Shown here one piece after another: positions 51,450-60,231 of a stretch of DNA of 64,000 nucleotides. The translations under genes and the position numbers were made by a program. The stretch lies in the NCBI GenBank assembly GCA_020850535.1, contig JADZEM010000141.1, positions 1 to 64,000 of the forward strand, given 5' to 3'. Numbering within the stretch: the stretch's first letter is position 1; each line of letters starts with the position of its first letter. The DNA comes from Chloroflexota bacterium (GTDB lineage: Bacteria; Chloroflexota; UBA6077; JACCZL01). The notes under the pieces are model-generated. The model did no database searches. It saw only the letters and a program-made list of their open reading frames with translations, and had not been told where the DNA came from.

Positions 51450-52787
51450 ATGCCCGATCCTGGCGCACGGTCAGCGGTTGGCCGTTCTTCTGGGCCACGC
51501 TGGTTCCGTTGGTCCGGCCCCTCGTGGCCGCACGCCGCCCTGCCGCCGCTGGTGCTGGTGGTGGGCGCGGTGATGTCGCTGGCGTTGCTCGGCGACTCGC
51601 TCCTCTACGTGGCGCTGCCGGCCCACGCCGCCGAGCTGGGCCTGCCGTTGTGGGCGGTCGGCATCCTCCTCGGCGCGAACCGGATCGTCCGGCTGGCGAC
51701 GAACGTGCTGGCCGGGCGGCTGTTCACGCGGGTTGGCGGGCGGCGGCCGGTGATCGCGGCGGCGGTGGCCTCGGCAGTCAGCACGGCGATGTACGGGCTG
51801 ACGCCGGCCTTCGTGCCGTTCGTGGCTGCCCGGATGATCTGGGGCACCTGCTTCTCGATCTTGCGGCTCGGGTCGTTCACGGTGGTGCTGGCAGCCTCGA
51901 CGGCCGCCACCCGTGGCCGGATGATCGGGGTGTACCAGTCGGTGTCGCGGATCGGGTCGGTGGCGTCGCTGCTGCTCGGCAGCTTGCTGGTCGAGGTGAT
52001 CGGCTACCACGCGACGTTCATCCTGCTGGGCATCGCCACCACGCCAGCGATTCTGCTGACGCTGCTGGTGCCGGAGCGGGCCTACCACTCGGCCCCGTCC
52101 CAGGCATCGCCGCCCCTCCACGCAACGTCACCCGCGCACCCGGCGGCCACTCCTGCTTCCGCGCACGCGCCCGCGCACCTGGGCTGGCGCGACCGCTGGC
52201 TCGGCAGTCCTCGGATGGTGGCCGTCAAGTGCGGCATGCTGGCGAACGGGTTCGCCTCGCAGGGCGTCGTGCTGGCGACGCTGACGCTGGCCCTCTCGGA
52301 GGTCGCCGGCTCCACGGAAGGCGCGGCGGCGCTCGGCGGCCTGCTGGTAGCCTGTCGCTGGGGATCGGACCTGCTGCTCGCGCCGTGGTTCGGCCACCTC
52401 TCGGACCGCATCGGGCGCGGGCGGATGATCCCCTGCATGCTGGCGCTGGAAGCCCTCGCCGTCTTCGGGCTGATGCTGGCGGGCGACAGGACGATGGTGA
52501 TCGTGGCGACGCTCGCGATGTTCTTGACGTCCACGGCGATGACGGCTGCCAGCGACGCAGCGGCTGGCGACCTTGCGCCGCCGGACCGCCGCGCCGAGGC
52601 GATGAGCGGCTACGCCGACTGGATCGACATCGGGTCGGCGTTGGGGCCGCCGCTGGCGTTCCTGCTGGCCGAGTGGCTGGGGTTGTTCCCGAGCTACGGC
52701 TGCACGGCGGCGTTGCTGCTGGCCGTGTCCGGGTGGTTCGCCCTGACGTGGCAGCGCGCAGGAGCGCCGGCGGCAGCGACAGCATAG
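51450..52787 (+). CDS. MFS transporter, probably under riboswitch control
   Basis: 445 residues; ATG 51450. Twelve membrane helices in two halves. Motif A copies: GRLFTRVGGRRPVIAA after helix 2 and GHLSDRIGRGRMIPCM in the second half. A Pro/Ala/His-rich loop (about 212-245) separates the halves. It is the first gene after the promoter and ykkC-like RNA, with a leader of about 250 bases. If the RNA senses guanidine, this would be a guanidine exporter of a family not usually linked with it; that is inference. A different MFS gene follows with a possible operator between. Confidence 0.88.
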   Translation: MPDPGARSAVGRSSGPRWFRWSGPSWPHAALPPLVLVVGAVMSLALLGDSLLYVALPAHAAELGLPLWAVGILLGANRIVRLATNVLAGRLFTRVGGRRPVIAAAVASAVSTAMYGLTPAFVPFVAARMIWGTCFSILRLGSFTVVLAASTAATRGRMIGVYQSVSRIGSVASLLLGSLLVEVIGYHATFILLGIATTPAILLTLLVPERAYHSAPSQASPPLHATSPAHPAATPASAHAPAHLGWRDRWLGSPRMVAVKCGMLANGFASQGVVLATLTLALSEVAGSTEGAAALGGLLVACRWGSDLLLAPWFGHLSDRIGRGRMIPCMLALEALAVFGLMLAGDRTMVIVATLAMFLTSTAMTAASDAAAGDLAPPDRRAEAMSGYADWIDIGSALGPPLAFLLAEWLGLFPSYGCTAALLLAVSGWFALTWQRAGAPAAATA

Positions 52788-52846
52788 CGCGAGGATATGC
52801 CCCCCTGGGAGCGCGGCGGTCGGCCACGTCGGCCCGCGCAGCGACG

Positions 52847-52866
52847 TAGCACGCGGACGCGTGCTA
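52847..52866. promoter_or_regulatory. Perfect 9-bp palindrome ahead of the second MFS gene
   Basis: TAGCACGCG-GA-CGCGTGCTA, about 46 bases before the GTG start. The size and symmetry resemble a TetR- or MarR-type operator. No such regulator is encoded nearby. Confidence 0.4.
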
Positions 52867-52912
52867 TCGTCCTGCCCGCTGGCGCGGCGTTGGGGCTGCG
52901 CGTGGGAGGGCT

Positions 52913-54172
52913 GTGGCAAACCCGATGGTGCTGGGGCGTGTGTCGATGCCCGCCGCCTTTCGCATCCCCGGCTTTGCCGGCCTGTGGGTCAGCGGATCGC
53001 TGGCCTCGTTCTCGCGCGTCGTCATCCAGATCGCGCTGAGCTGGATCACCCTGGAGGTGACCGGCTCGCCGTTCATGGTGGGCGTGGTGGGGGCGGCGCG
53101 CATGGCCCCGCAACTGGTGTTCGGGATCCCGGCCGGGGCGCTCGCCGACTCGATGGACCGCCGCTTGATGATCGTGCTGGCCAATGGCTCGTGCGTCGGG
53201 TTGCTGCTGGCGAGCATCGCGCTGGCCCTGGGCGGCCTGCTCTCCGCCCCGATGCTGATCCTGATGAGTGCGCTGTTCGGCATCGTGGACACCGTGCGGA
53301 TGTCGGCCTCGCAGGCGTACGCCTACGACCTCGTGCGGAGCACCCGCGCCACCAGTGGCATGGCCCTCTCCAACCTGGGCGGCCAGTTGTTCAGCATGCT
53401 GGGCGGGCTGGCCGGCGGGTACGCGCTGGCCGGGCTTGGCGGGCCGGTCACGCTGGCCGGGGTGGCCGTGGCCGTGCTGGTGGCGATAGCGGCGCTGTAC
53501 CTGGGGGGCGCGGCTGCCCCGGTCGAGAAGGTTGTTCGGGACGGGGCGCCCGCCGAGGGCCGACCGGCTGGCCGGCGCACCGGGGTCGATCTGCGGCGCG
53601 CCCTGACGCTCGTCACTCGCAAGCCGATCCTCGCGATCCTGGCGCTCAGCATCATCCTGGCGGAGATCTTCGGGTTCGCCACCCAGACGCTGCTGCCGAC
53701 CTTCGCCCGGGACGTGTTCGAGGTGGGCGCGGCCGGCCTCGGCGTGATGATGGCGACGCGTGCGGCGGGTGGTTCGCTGGGTCTGCTGGTGCTCTCGCGC
53801 CTGGGCGCGGAGGGGCGCTCGGGGGTGATCTTCGTCAGCACGGCCGGCCTGTTCGGGCTGGCGCTGCTGCTGTTCACCCTCAGCCCAACCTACGAGCTGG
53901 CCCTGGTGCTGCTGGCGATCTCCGGCTTCGGAGCGTCGGTGATGGACACCCTGGGGCAGACGCTGCTCCAGCGCAACGCCGACGAGCGCGAGCGCGGCGC
54001 AGCGATGGGCCTCTGGGTCTTCAGCGTCGGGTTCGGGCCGGTCGGGCACCTGGCGCTGGGCGCGGGGGCCGACGCCTTCGGCGCGCCGGCCACCCAGGCC
54101 GTCAGCGGGGTGATGCTGATGATCGTCGCCGCTGGCATGGCGCTGCACGCCCCGCTGCGTCGCGCACGGTGA
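52913..54172 (+). CDS. MFS exporter (EntS/MFS_3-like)
   Basis: 419 residues from GTG 52913 with GGGAGG three bases upstream. Twelve helices; the first is FRIPGFAGLWVSGSLASFSR, typical for the MFS_3 (enterobactin or macrolide exporter-like) subgroup, with GIPAGALADSMDRRLMIVLA as motif A. It probably exports a small molecule. It is followed by MITE copy 5. Confidence 0.9.
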   Translation: MANPMVLGRVSMPAAFRIPGFAGLWVSGSLASFSRVVIQIALSWITLEVTGSPFMVGVVGAARMAPQLVFGIPAGALADSMDRRLMIVLANGSCVGLLLASIALALGGLLSAPMLILMSALFGIVDTVRMSASQAYAYDLVRSTRATSGMALSNLGGQLFSMLGGLAGGYALAGLGGPVTLAGVAVAVLVAIAALYLGGAAAPVEKVVRDGAPAEGRPAGRRTGVDLRRALTLVTRKPILAILALSIILAEIFGFATQTLLPTFARDVFEVGAAGLGVMMATRAAGGSLGLLVLSRLGAEGRSGVIFVSTAGLFGLALLLFTLSPTYELALVLLAISGFGASVMDTLGQTLLQRNADERERGAAMGLWVFSVGFGPVGHLALGAGADAFGAPATQAVSGVMLMIVAAGMALHAPLRRAR

Positions 54173-54212
54173 CCCGGAGGCCTCAGCCCGAGGACCGTGC
54201 CATGATGATGCC

Positions 54213-54431
54213 CCAGGGCGATGGCATGTTCATTGGTGTACCCGAAGCATCTTGGAACGGTCGGTCGGGGGTTGAAACCCCCGCCTACAGTCACGCCGTC
54301 GCTGCGCGACGGCCACCGGGAACAGCAGCAACAGGCGAGACTGGAGCGTCGCGCAGCGACTGCAGGATGGTAGGCGGGGCTTTCAAGCCCCGACGCGGCG
54401 GCACGACGACATCAACATGCAATCGCCCTGG
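54213..54431 (+). mobile_element. MITE copy 5 with exact 8-bp target duplication
   Basis: 219 bp from CCAGGGCGATGGCATG to CATGCAATCGCCCTGG, with all four internal hairpins. Flanked flush on both sides by ATGATGCC (54205-54212 and 54432-54439). This is the cleanest insertion in the window and defines the element ends. It sits in the 313-base gap between the MFS gene and the glycerol-1-phosphate dehydrogenase-like gene. Confidence 0.92.
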
Positions 54432-54472
54432 ATGATGCCAGCCCGCGGCGGCCGGCCGCTGCGGCGGCACGC

Positions 54473-54478
54473 TACACT
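54473..54478 (+). promoter_or_regulatory. -10 box of a probable leaderless transcript
   Basis: TACACT seven bases before ATG 54486, which has no Shine-Dalgarno sequence. Transcription would start at the ATG itself. Confidence 0.45.
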
Positions 54479-54485
54479 CGCCTGC

Positions 54486-55931
54486 ATGAGCAGCTACGCC
54501 GCCGCCCCTCTGCCAGACGACTTGCCCGCTCTTCGCCAGTGGCTCGCCGCCCGCCCGGACGCCGCCGAGCTTGCCGAGTTGCCGATCCGCGAGATCGTGG
54601 TGCGCTCGAACGCGCTGGCCGGTCTGCCGGATCTGCTCTCGCAACTTGACGCGCCCACGCGCCTGCTGCTGATCCAGGATGACCGGCCCTACCAGCGTGG
54701 CGGCGCGAGCCTCAAGCCGCTGGTCCACGATCTGCTGGCGGGCGCAGGCCGGGCCGTCACCACGCTGACGCTCCCGCCCGGGCGCGAGGGAACGGTCCTG
54801 GCCGACCTGGAGAACGTCGAGCGGGGCCGCGCGGCCATCGGCGGCCAGCCCACGACGGTGGTGGCGCTCGGCTCGGGGACCGTCTGCGACGTGGCGAAGC
54901 ACGCCTGCTTCCTGGCCGAGCGCGAGGACGGCGCGCGGACCACCCTGGTGCTGGTCCCAACGGCGGCCTCGGTGACGGCGTTCACGTCGAGTCTCGCGGT
55001 GCTGCTGGTGGACGGCGTCAAGCGAACCCGTCCGTCACGCTTCCCTGACGTCGTCCTCTGCGACCTGGAGACCATCGCCGAAGCGCCCGCCGCCATGACC
55101 CGGGCCGGCCTGGGCGACTGTGTGGCCCGCTTCATCTCCTATGGCGACTGGTACCTGGCGCATCAGTTGGGGCTGGTGGACCGCTACAGCGAGACGCCGC
55201 TCGACCTGATGGGCGAAGACCTGGACGACGTGTACCTGGAGCATGCGCCGCTGGTGGCCCAGGGCACGCCCGAGGGGCTGACGTTCCTGGTCAGACAGGT
55301 CTTGATGGCCGGACTCGCGCAGTCCATCGTGCGGATCTCGACGCCCCTCTCCGGCACCGAGCACGTCGTCTCCCACCTGCTCGACATGGGCTCGCACGCC
55401 TGGGGCCGCCAGACGGCGCTGCACGGCGCACAGGTCGGCGTGGCGACGCCGCTGGCCGCCCGCGCCTACGAGTTGCTCCACGAGCGGTTCGACCCCGGCC
55501 GCCCCCGCCCAACGCCGCCGTCACCAGGGGCCGTCGAGACGCTCATCACCCAGACGTTCGGGCCGCTCGACCCGAGCGGACGGATGGCCGCCGAGTGCTG
55601 GCGCGACTATCAGCGCAAGCTGGCGCTCTGGACGGCGGCCGGCCGGCGCTTCGACGCCCTCCGCGAGCGCTGGGACGGCGAGGTCGGGCCGAGGCTGCGC
55701 GAGCTGGTGCGGCCGTCCGCCACCATCCGCGACATCTTACGATTGGCCGGCCACGCCCTCAGCTTCGAGGAGCTGGACCTGCCGATCCCAGCCGAGCAGG
55801 CCCGCTTCGCCCTCGGCAACGCCCACCTGATCCGCGAGCGGTTCGTGATCGGGGATCTGCTCTGGTGGCTCGACCTGGCCGGCCCAGCCTTCGCCGACGA
55901 CTTGCTCGCCGCCGGCAGAGGCCGTTCGTAG
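54486..55931 (+). CDS. sn-Glycerol-1-phosphate dehydrogenase family (EgsA/AraM-like)
   Basis: 481 residues from ATG 54486. Iron-dependent alcohol dehydrogenase fold. The NAD-binding part has VVALGSGTVCDVAKH. The metal ligands are Asp in GLGDCVARF and His in GTEHVVSHLLD and ALHGAQVGVAT. The C-terminal helical part is extended, about 80 residues longer than Bacillus AraM. Members make glycerol-1-phosphate or reduce sugar phosphates. In bacteria this can supply heptaprenylglyceryl phosphate or unusual lipids. Probably leaderless. Confidence 0.85.
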   Translation: MSSYAAAPLPDDLPALRQWLAARPDAAELAELPIREIVVRSNALAGLPDLLSQLDAPTRLLLIQDDRPYQRGGASLKPLVHDLLAGAGRAVTTLTLPPGREGTVLADLENVERGRAAIGGQPTTVVALGSGTVCDVAKHACFLAEREDGARTTLVLVPTAASVTAFTSSLAVLLVDGVKRTRPSRFPDVVLCDLETIAEAPAAMTRAGLGDCVARFISYGDWYLAHQLGLVDRYSETPLDLMGEDLDDVYLEHAPLVAQGTPEGLTFLVRQVLMAGLAQSIVRISTPLSGTEHVVSHLLDMGSHAWGRQTALHGAQVGVATPLAARAYELLHERFDPGRPRPTPPSPGAVETLITQTFGPLDPSGRMAAECWRDYQRKLALWTAAGRRFDALRERWDGEVGPRLRELVRPSATIRDILRLAGHALSFEELDLPIPAEQARFALGNAHLIRERFVIGDLLWWLDLAGPAFADDLLAAGRGRS

Positions 55932-55943
55932 TCCGCCACGGTC

Positions 55944-56180
55944 AACATGCACAGCCTGTCATCCCGACCCCATTCGGCACGCTCAGGGCAAGCCACGCGG
56001 GGCACGACCACCCCTCCGTCATCCCGACCGCGGCGAGGCACGACCACCCCTCCGTCATCCCGACCGCGGCGAGGCACGAGCGAAGTGGAGGGATCTTCCC
56101 CAGACACGGGAGCGAGGAAGATCCCTCGACTGCGTTCGCAAGCTCACTCCGCTCGGGATGACGGGCAGGGTTCGCAAGCT
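55944..56180. repeat. Intergenic direct and inverted repeats
   Basis: Two near-identical copies of a 36-bp unit built on CCACCCCTCCGTCATCCCGACCG... with GCGGCGAGGCACGA, then an inverted GAGGGATCTTCC/GGAAGATCCCTC pair and two GTTCGCAAGCTCAC(T/C)CCGCTCGGGAT units. Non-coding. The 310-base gap before the next gene holds nothing else. Confidence 0.75.
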
Positions 56181-56241
56181 CACCCCGCTCGGGATAACGG
56201 GACGTGCCTTCGCCTCTGCACGGTGGGACACGGGCTGTAGC

Positions 56242-57459
56242 ATGGCCACGCCCTCCGTGCGGGCGGATACGGCGGCTGGCGTCGCTGCGCCGCCCGGTTT
56301 CTGGATGCTGGCGGCCGTCTGCCTCGCGCCGTTCGTCACCCAGCTGGCGACGTTCGCGCTCAGCCCGTTCCTGCCGTTCGTCGCCGCCGATCTCGGCACG
56401 ACCGTCTCGGTACTGGGGCAGATCCCGGCGCTGGCCCTGCTGACGGCGGCCATCCTGGGGCTGGTGGTCGGGCCGCTGGCGGACCGGTTCGGGCACCGGC
56501 CGACGCTGCTGGCCGGTGTGCTGGCCTCGTCGGTCGGGGCCGTCGCGACCGCCGCCGCGCCGAGCCTGCTCGTGCTGATCCCCGTCGCGCTGATCGGGGC
56601 CGGCGGGCGCTCGGTCGGGCTGCCGGTCGCGCAGGCCGTCGTCGGGACGCTGTTCACCGGCGCGGCCATGCGGCGGGGCATCGGCATGGTTCAGGCGACG
56701 GGCACCCTCGCCCCGATCCTCGGGATCCCGCTGGTGACGGCAGTCGGGGCGGCGGCCGGCTGGCGGGTCGCCTTCCTGGCGCTTGGCGCGCTCGGGTTCG
56801 TGGCGGCCGGGCTGATGCTCTGGCTGCTCCCGCATGGCCGCCACGCGGAGCAGTCCGGGACGCGCCTTTCCCTGACGGTCTTCACCCCCCTCTTCCGCGA
56901 TCCGCCGACGCTCTGGATGTACGCCTCCACCCTGACGCGCAATCTGGGCGTCTGGGCGCTGACCACCTACCTCGGGGCGTTCCTGGTGCAGACTCAGGGC
57001 CTCAGCACGGCGGAAGTCGGCTGGGCGTTCACGGCGACGGGCGTCGGCAACTTCCTGGGCAGCCTCGCCACCAGCGGCCCGCTCGGGCGGTTCAGCCTGC
57101 GCGGGCTGGCGATCTGGTCGCCGGTCGCGATTGGCCTGGCGCTCGGGCTGGTGACGATGCTGCCGCTCTCGCTGGCCTCGGTCATCGCCATGCTGGTGCT
57201 GGGGTTCATGGCGAACGGCGTGGGGATCGTGTCGCAGAACACGATGCTGATGGACCTCTCGCCGGCCGGTCGCGCCACCACGACCTCGCTGAACCAGACC
57301 TGCATGAGCCTGGGCGGCGCGATTGGCAGCTCGGTGGGCGGGCTGCTGCTGGCGACGGGCGGCTTCCCGGCCCTGGGACTGCTGACGCTGGTCTGCAACG
57401 TGGCGTCAGCCGTCTGCCTGCTGCCGGCCCGGCGGCCGGGCGTGCGTCTCTGGTTCTGA
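56242..57459 (+). CDS. MFS transporter
   Basis: 405 residues from ATG 56242; the frame extends upstream into repeats. Twelve helices with motif A GPLADRFGHRPTLLAGVLAS after helix 2. FWMLAAVCLAPFVTQLATFA begins helix 1. Belongs to the DHA1-like group. Substrate unknown. Its end is eight bases from the converging gene at 57467. Confidence 0.9.
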   Translation: MATPSVRADTAAGVAAPPGFWMLAAVCLAPFVTQLATFALSPFLPFVAADLGTTVSVLGQIPALALLTAAILGLVVGPLADRFGHRPTLLAGVLASSVGAVATAAAPSLLVLIPVALIGAGGRSVGLPVAQAVVGTLFTGAAMRRGIGMVQATGTLAPILGIPLVTAVGAAAGWRVAFLALGALGFVAAGLMLWLLPHGRHAEQSGTRLSLTVFTPLFRDPPTLWMYASTLTRNLGVWALTTYLGAFLVQTQGLSTAEVGWAFTATGVGNFLGSLATSGPLGRFSLRGLAIWSPVAIGLALGLVTMLPLSLASVIAMLVLGFMANGVGIVSQNTMLMDLSPAGRATTTSLNQTCMSLGGAIGSSVGGLLLATGGFPALGLLTLVCNVASAVCLLPARRPGVRLWF

Positions 57460-57466
57460 GCCGCGC

Positions 57467-57796
57467 TCACAGCTCGAAGCGGCGGTCCTCGTCGCGCTGG
57501 ATATACCGGTCGACCGTCGCTTCGAGCTGCTCGACCTGCTCCGTCAGTTGGGCGTTCTCGCGCTCAAGCTCCGTGATGCGCTGCCGACTTGCGATAACGT
57601 CCAGCGCCAGCGTCCGCTGCACGATCAGCGCGCCGACGCCGCCGGCCAGCAGCCCGATCACCGCCGGCCAGGTTGAGATCGCCAGCACCAGCGAGATGCC
57701 GCCCCAGAGAATCGTCGGGACGATGAAGAACGCCGCGATCACCAGCCCGGCGACTTCTGCACCGGTCAGGGGCCGTTGTGGGAGCCAGCTACGCAT
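57467..57796 (-). CDS. Small two-helix membrane protein with C-terminal coiled coil
   Basis: 109 residues, ATG 57796 (no clear Shine-Dalgarno). Two membrane helices (EVAGLVIAAFFIVPTILWGG and AISTWPAVIGLLAGGVGALI) and then a heptad-like coiled coil (ASRQRITELERENAQLTEQV EQLEATVDR). No family. It could be an assembly or adaptor protein. The regular TM-coil plan supports it as a real gene. Confidence 0.65.
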   Translation of the reverse strand: MRSWLPQRPLTGAEVAGLVIAAFFIVPTILWGGISLVLAISTWPAVIGLLAGGVGALIVQRTLALDVIASRQRITELERENAQLTEQVEQLEATVDRYIQRDEDRRFEL

Positions 57797-58007
57797 AGGA
57801 TCAACTCGCGACGGTCAGGTCGGGCGCGTGCATCACGCTCGCAGCGCACCGATTCTAGAGGCTGGCGGCGGCCAGGGGCACACGCCGTCCACACCGCGTT
57901 GCCTCAGGACTGCGAGCAGGCGCGCGACGGCGGCCGGCGCGGCTACCATGTACCTCCAGAGCCCGGGCCACGGCTGAACCTCTTCGGCCCGGATGGAGGT
58001 GCCCTCC

Positions 58008-58970
58008 GTGGCCAGCACGCCGATCACCGCGACCGTTACCGGCAAGCTCCACCACCTCGACGCCAGCATCCGCCACTACGTCTGGGACAACAGCATCCAG
58101 CCGCGCCTGGAGATCGACTCTGGCGACACCGTCGTCGTCGAGTGCCGGGACGCCGGCGACAACTTCTACACCTGGGACTCGACGGTCGAGGACATGTTCC
58201 GTCGGCCGAAGCGGGGCCACGCGCTGACCGGCCCGATCCGCGTGCGCGGCGCGAAGCCCGGCGACATCCTCCAGGTCGAGATCCTCGATCTGGTGCCCGG
58301 CGAGATGGGCTTCACCTCGTTCCGCCCGGACGCCGGCCTGCTCCCCGAGGATTTCCCCGAGCCGTACCTCCACATCTGGGACTTGCGGAACGGCCAGTAT
58401 GGCGAGCTGAAGCCCGGCGTGCGCGTCCCGTTCGAGCCGTTCCTGGGCGTCATGGGCGTGGCCCTCGACGAGGCCGGCGAGTTCAACACCGCGCCGCCCC
58501 GCAAGAACGGCGGCAACGCCGACGTGAAGCAGTTGACCAAGGGAACGACCCTCTACCTGCCGGTCTGGGTAGACGGCGCGCTGTTCTCTTGCGGCGACGG
58601 CCACGCCGCCCAGGGCGACGGCGAGGTCTGCATCAGCGCCATCGAGACCAGCATGACGGCCACACTCCGCTTCACCCTCCGCCAGGACTTCCAGCTTGAG
58701 GAGCCGGAGTTCATGACGGGCGGCCCGCTCTCCCCCAGGACGAACGTCGGGCCGTACTACGCGGTCATGGGCATCGCGCCGGACCTGATGGAGGCGACCA
58801 AGAAGGCGATCCGCAAGATGATCGCCTACCTGGTGCGGGCGCACGGGCTGACCCGCGAGGAGGCGTACATCCTCTGCAGCGTGGCCGTGGACCTGAAGGT
58901 CAGCGAGGTGGTGGATGCGCCGAACTGGGTCGTGAGCGCGTTCGTGCCGCTGAGCGTGTTCGTGGACTGA
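58008..58970 (+). CDS. Acetamidase/formamidase family protein
   Basis: 320 residues from GTG 58008, chosen because GGAGGTG lies six bases upstream (an ATG five codons earlier overlaps that site). FmdA/AmdA family: GDTVVVECRDAGDNFYTWDS, TGPIRVRGAKPGDILQVEIL, CGDGHAAQGDGEVCISAIET and the C-terminal EAYILCSVAVDLKVSEVVDA. Members hydrolyse formamide or acetamide to ammonia and the acid. It is followed by two genes on the same strand at short spacing. Confidence 0.92.
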   Translation: MASTPITATVTGKLHHLDASIRHYVWDNSIQPRLEIDSGDTVVVECRDAGDNFYTWDSTVEDMFRRPKRGHALTGPIRVRGAKPGDILQVEILDLVPGEMGFTSFRPDAGLLPEDFPEPYLHIWDLRNGQYGELKPGVRVPFEPFLGVMGVALDEAGEFNTAPPRKNGGNADVKQLTKGTTLYLPVWVDGALFSCGDGHAAQGDGEVCISAIETSMTATLRFTLRQDFQLEEPEFMTGGPLSPRTNVGPYYAVMGIAPDLMEATKKAIRKMIAYLVRAHGLTREEAYILCSVAVDLKVSEVVDAPNWVVSAFVPLSVFVD

Positions 58971-59039
58971 GCCGCTCCGCGCTACGAATCGTGGCTCTGG
59001 TGAGGCCGGCCAGGCGGCCGGCCGCGAAGAGGGGGAGCA

Positions 59040-60188
59040 ATGAAGCGGAGCACCGAGCGCATCCTGACCACCCACACCGGCAGCCTGCCGCGCCCAGATG
59101 ACCTGCTCGCCATGATCCAGGTGCGCGAGGCTGGCGAGGCTGTAGATGCCGCGCAGTTTGCGGCGCGTGTCCGCTCGGCGGTCACGGAGATCGTGCGGCA
59201 GCAGGTGGCGGCCGGCATCGACATCGTCAGCGACGGCGAGCTTGGCAAGCCGAGCTTCGCAAGCTACGTCAGCCGCCGCATCCAGGGATTTGGGGGCGAG
59301 AACCCAGAACCGCGCCCGTTCCTCGACGCGACGACCTTCCCCGGGTGGGGCGAGACCATCGCCGTGATCCCGCGTGGGCTCCCGATGAAGCGGCAATTCT
59401 GCGTCGGAGATCTCGCGTATGCGGATGCCGACGCCGTGCAGGCCGACGTGGACAACCTTGCTCGCGCCGTCTCGGCCAACGGGGCGCTCGAAGGATTCAT
59501 GCCGGCGGCCTCGCTGGGGATCATCGCCGACATCATGGTCAACCAGCACTACCCGAGCGAGACGGCGTACCTCTACGCGCTGGCCGACGCCATGAAGACC
59601 GAGTACGAGGCCATCGCGCGGGCCGGGCTGGTTGTCCAGATCGACGCGCCAGACGCCGCGATGGGCCGGCACGGCCAGTTCCGCCACGAGTCGCTGGAGA
59701 CGTTCCGTCGGGCGACGGCCGAGCGCGTCGAGGCCTTGAATCATGCACTGGCGGGCATCCCCGAAGAGCAGATTCGGTATCACATCTGCTGGGGCAACTA
59801 CGAGGGGCCACACGTCCACGACGTGCCGTTGGCGGACGTAGCCGACCTGCTGCTGGCCGTGCGGGCGGGCGCCTACTCGGTGGAGGCGGCGAACCCACGC
59901 CACGCCCACGAATGGCAGGCCTGGGAGCAGGTCACGCTGCCAGAGGACAAGGTGCTGATCCCCGGCGTCATCGACTCCACGACCAACTTCGTGGAGCACC
60001 CCGAGGTGGTGGCGCAGCGCATCGAGCAGTACGCGCGGATCGTGGGGCGGGAGCGCGTCATCGCAGGGACAGACTGCGGCTTCGGCACGACGGCCGGCCG
60101 GGCAACGGTGCACCCGGAGATCGTCTGGGCCAAGCTGGCAGCCCTGGCCGAGGGGGCGGCGCTGGCGTCGGCGCGGCTGTGGCGCTAA
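59040..60188 (+). CDS. MetE-like cobalamin-independent methionine synthase family protein
   Basis: 382 residues; ATG 59040, GAGGGGGAGC upstream. It contains only the C-terminal catalytic half of MetE (full enzyme about 750 residues): TTHTGSLPRP, VSDGELGK, then zinc ligands His and Cys in YHICWGNYEGPH and Cys in GTDCGFGT. Such single-domain proteins transfer methyl or alkyl groups between thiols, for example epoxyalkane:CoM transferase. A GENPEPRP stretch near residue 85 is coded by the dispersed GAACCCAGAACC micro-repeat. Confidence 0.88.
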   Translation: MKRSTERILTTHTGSLPRPDDLLAMIQVREAGEAVDAAQFAARVRSAVTEIVRQQVAAGIDIVSDGELGKPSFASYVSRRIQGFGGENPEPRPFLDATTFPGWGETIAVIPRGLPMKRQFCVGDLAYADADAVQADVDNLARAVSANGALEGFMPAASLGIIADIMVNQHYPSETAYLYALADAMKTEYEAIARAGLVVQIDAPDAAMGRHGQFRHESLETFRRATAERVEALNHALAGIPEEQIRYHICWGNYEGPHVHDVPLADVADLLLAVRAGAYSVEAANPRHAHEWQAWEQVTLPEDKVLIPGVIDSTTNFVEHPEVVAQRIEQYARIVGRERVIAGTDCGFGTTAGRATVHPEIVWAKLAALAEGAALASARLWR

Positions 60189-60231
60189 AACTCGACGGCA
60201 TCGCCGCACATGCAGAGGAGCAGGCAACCGC

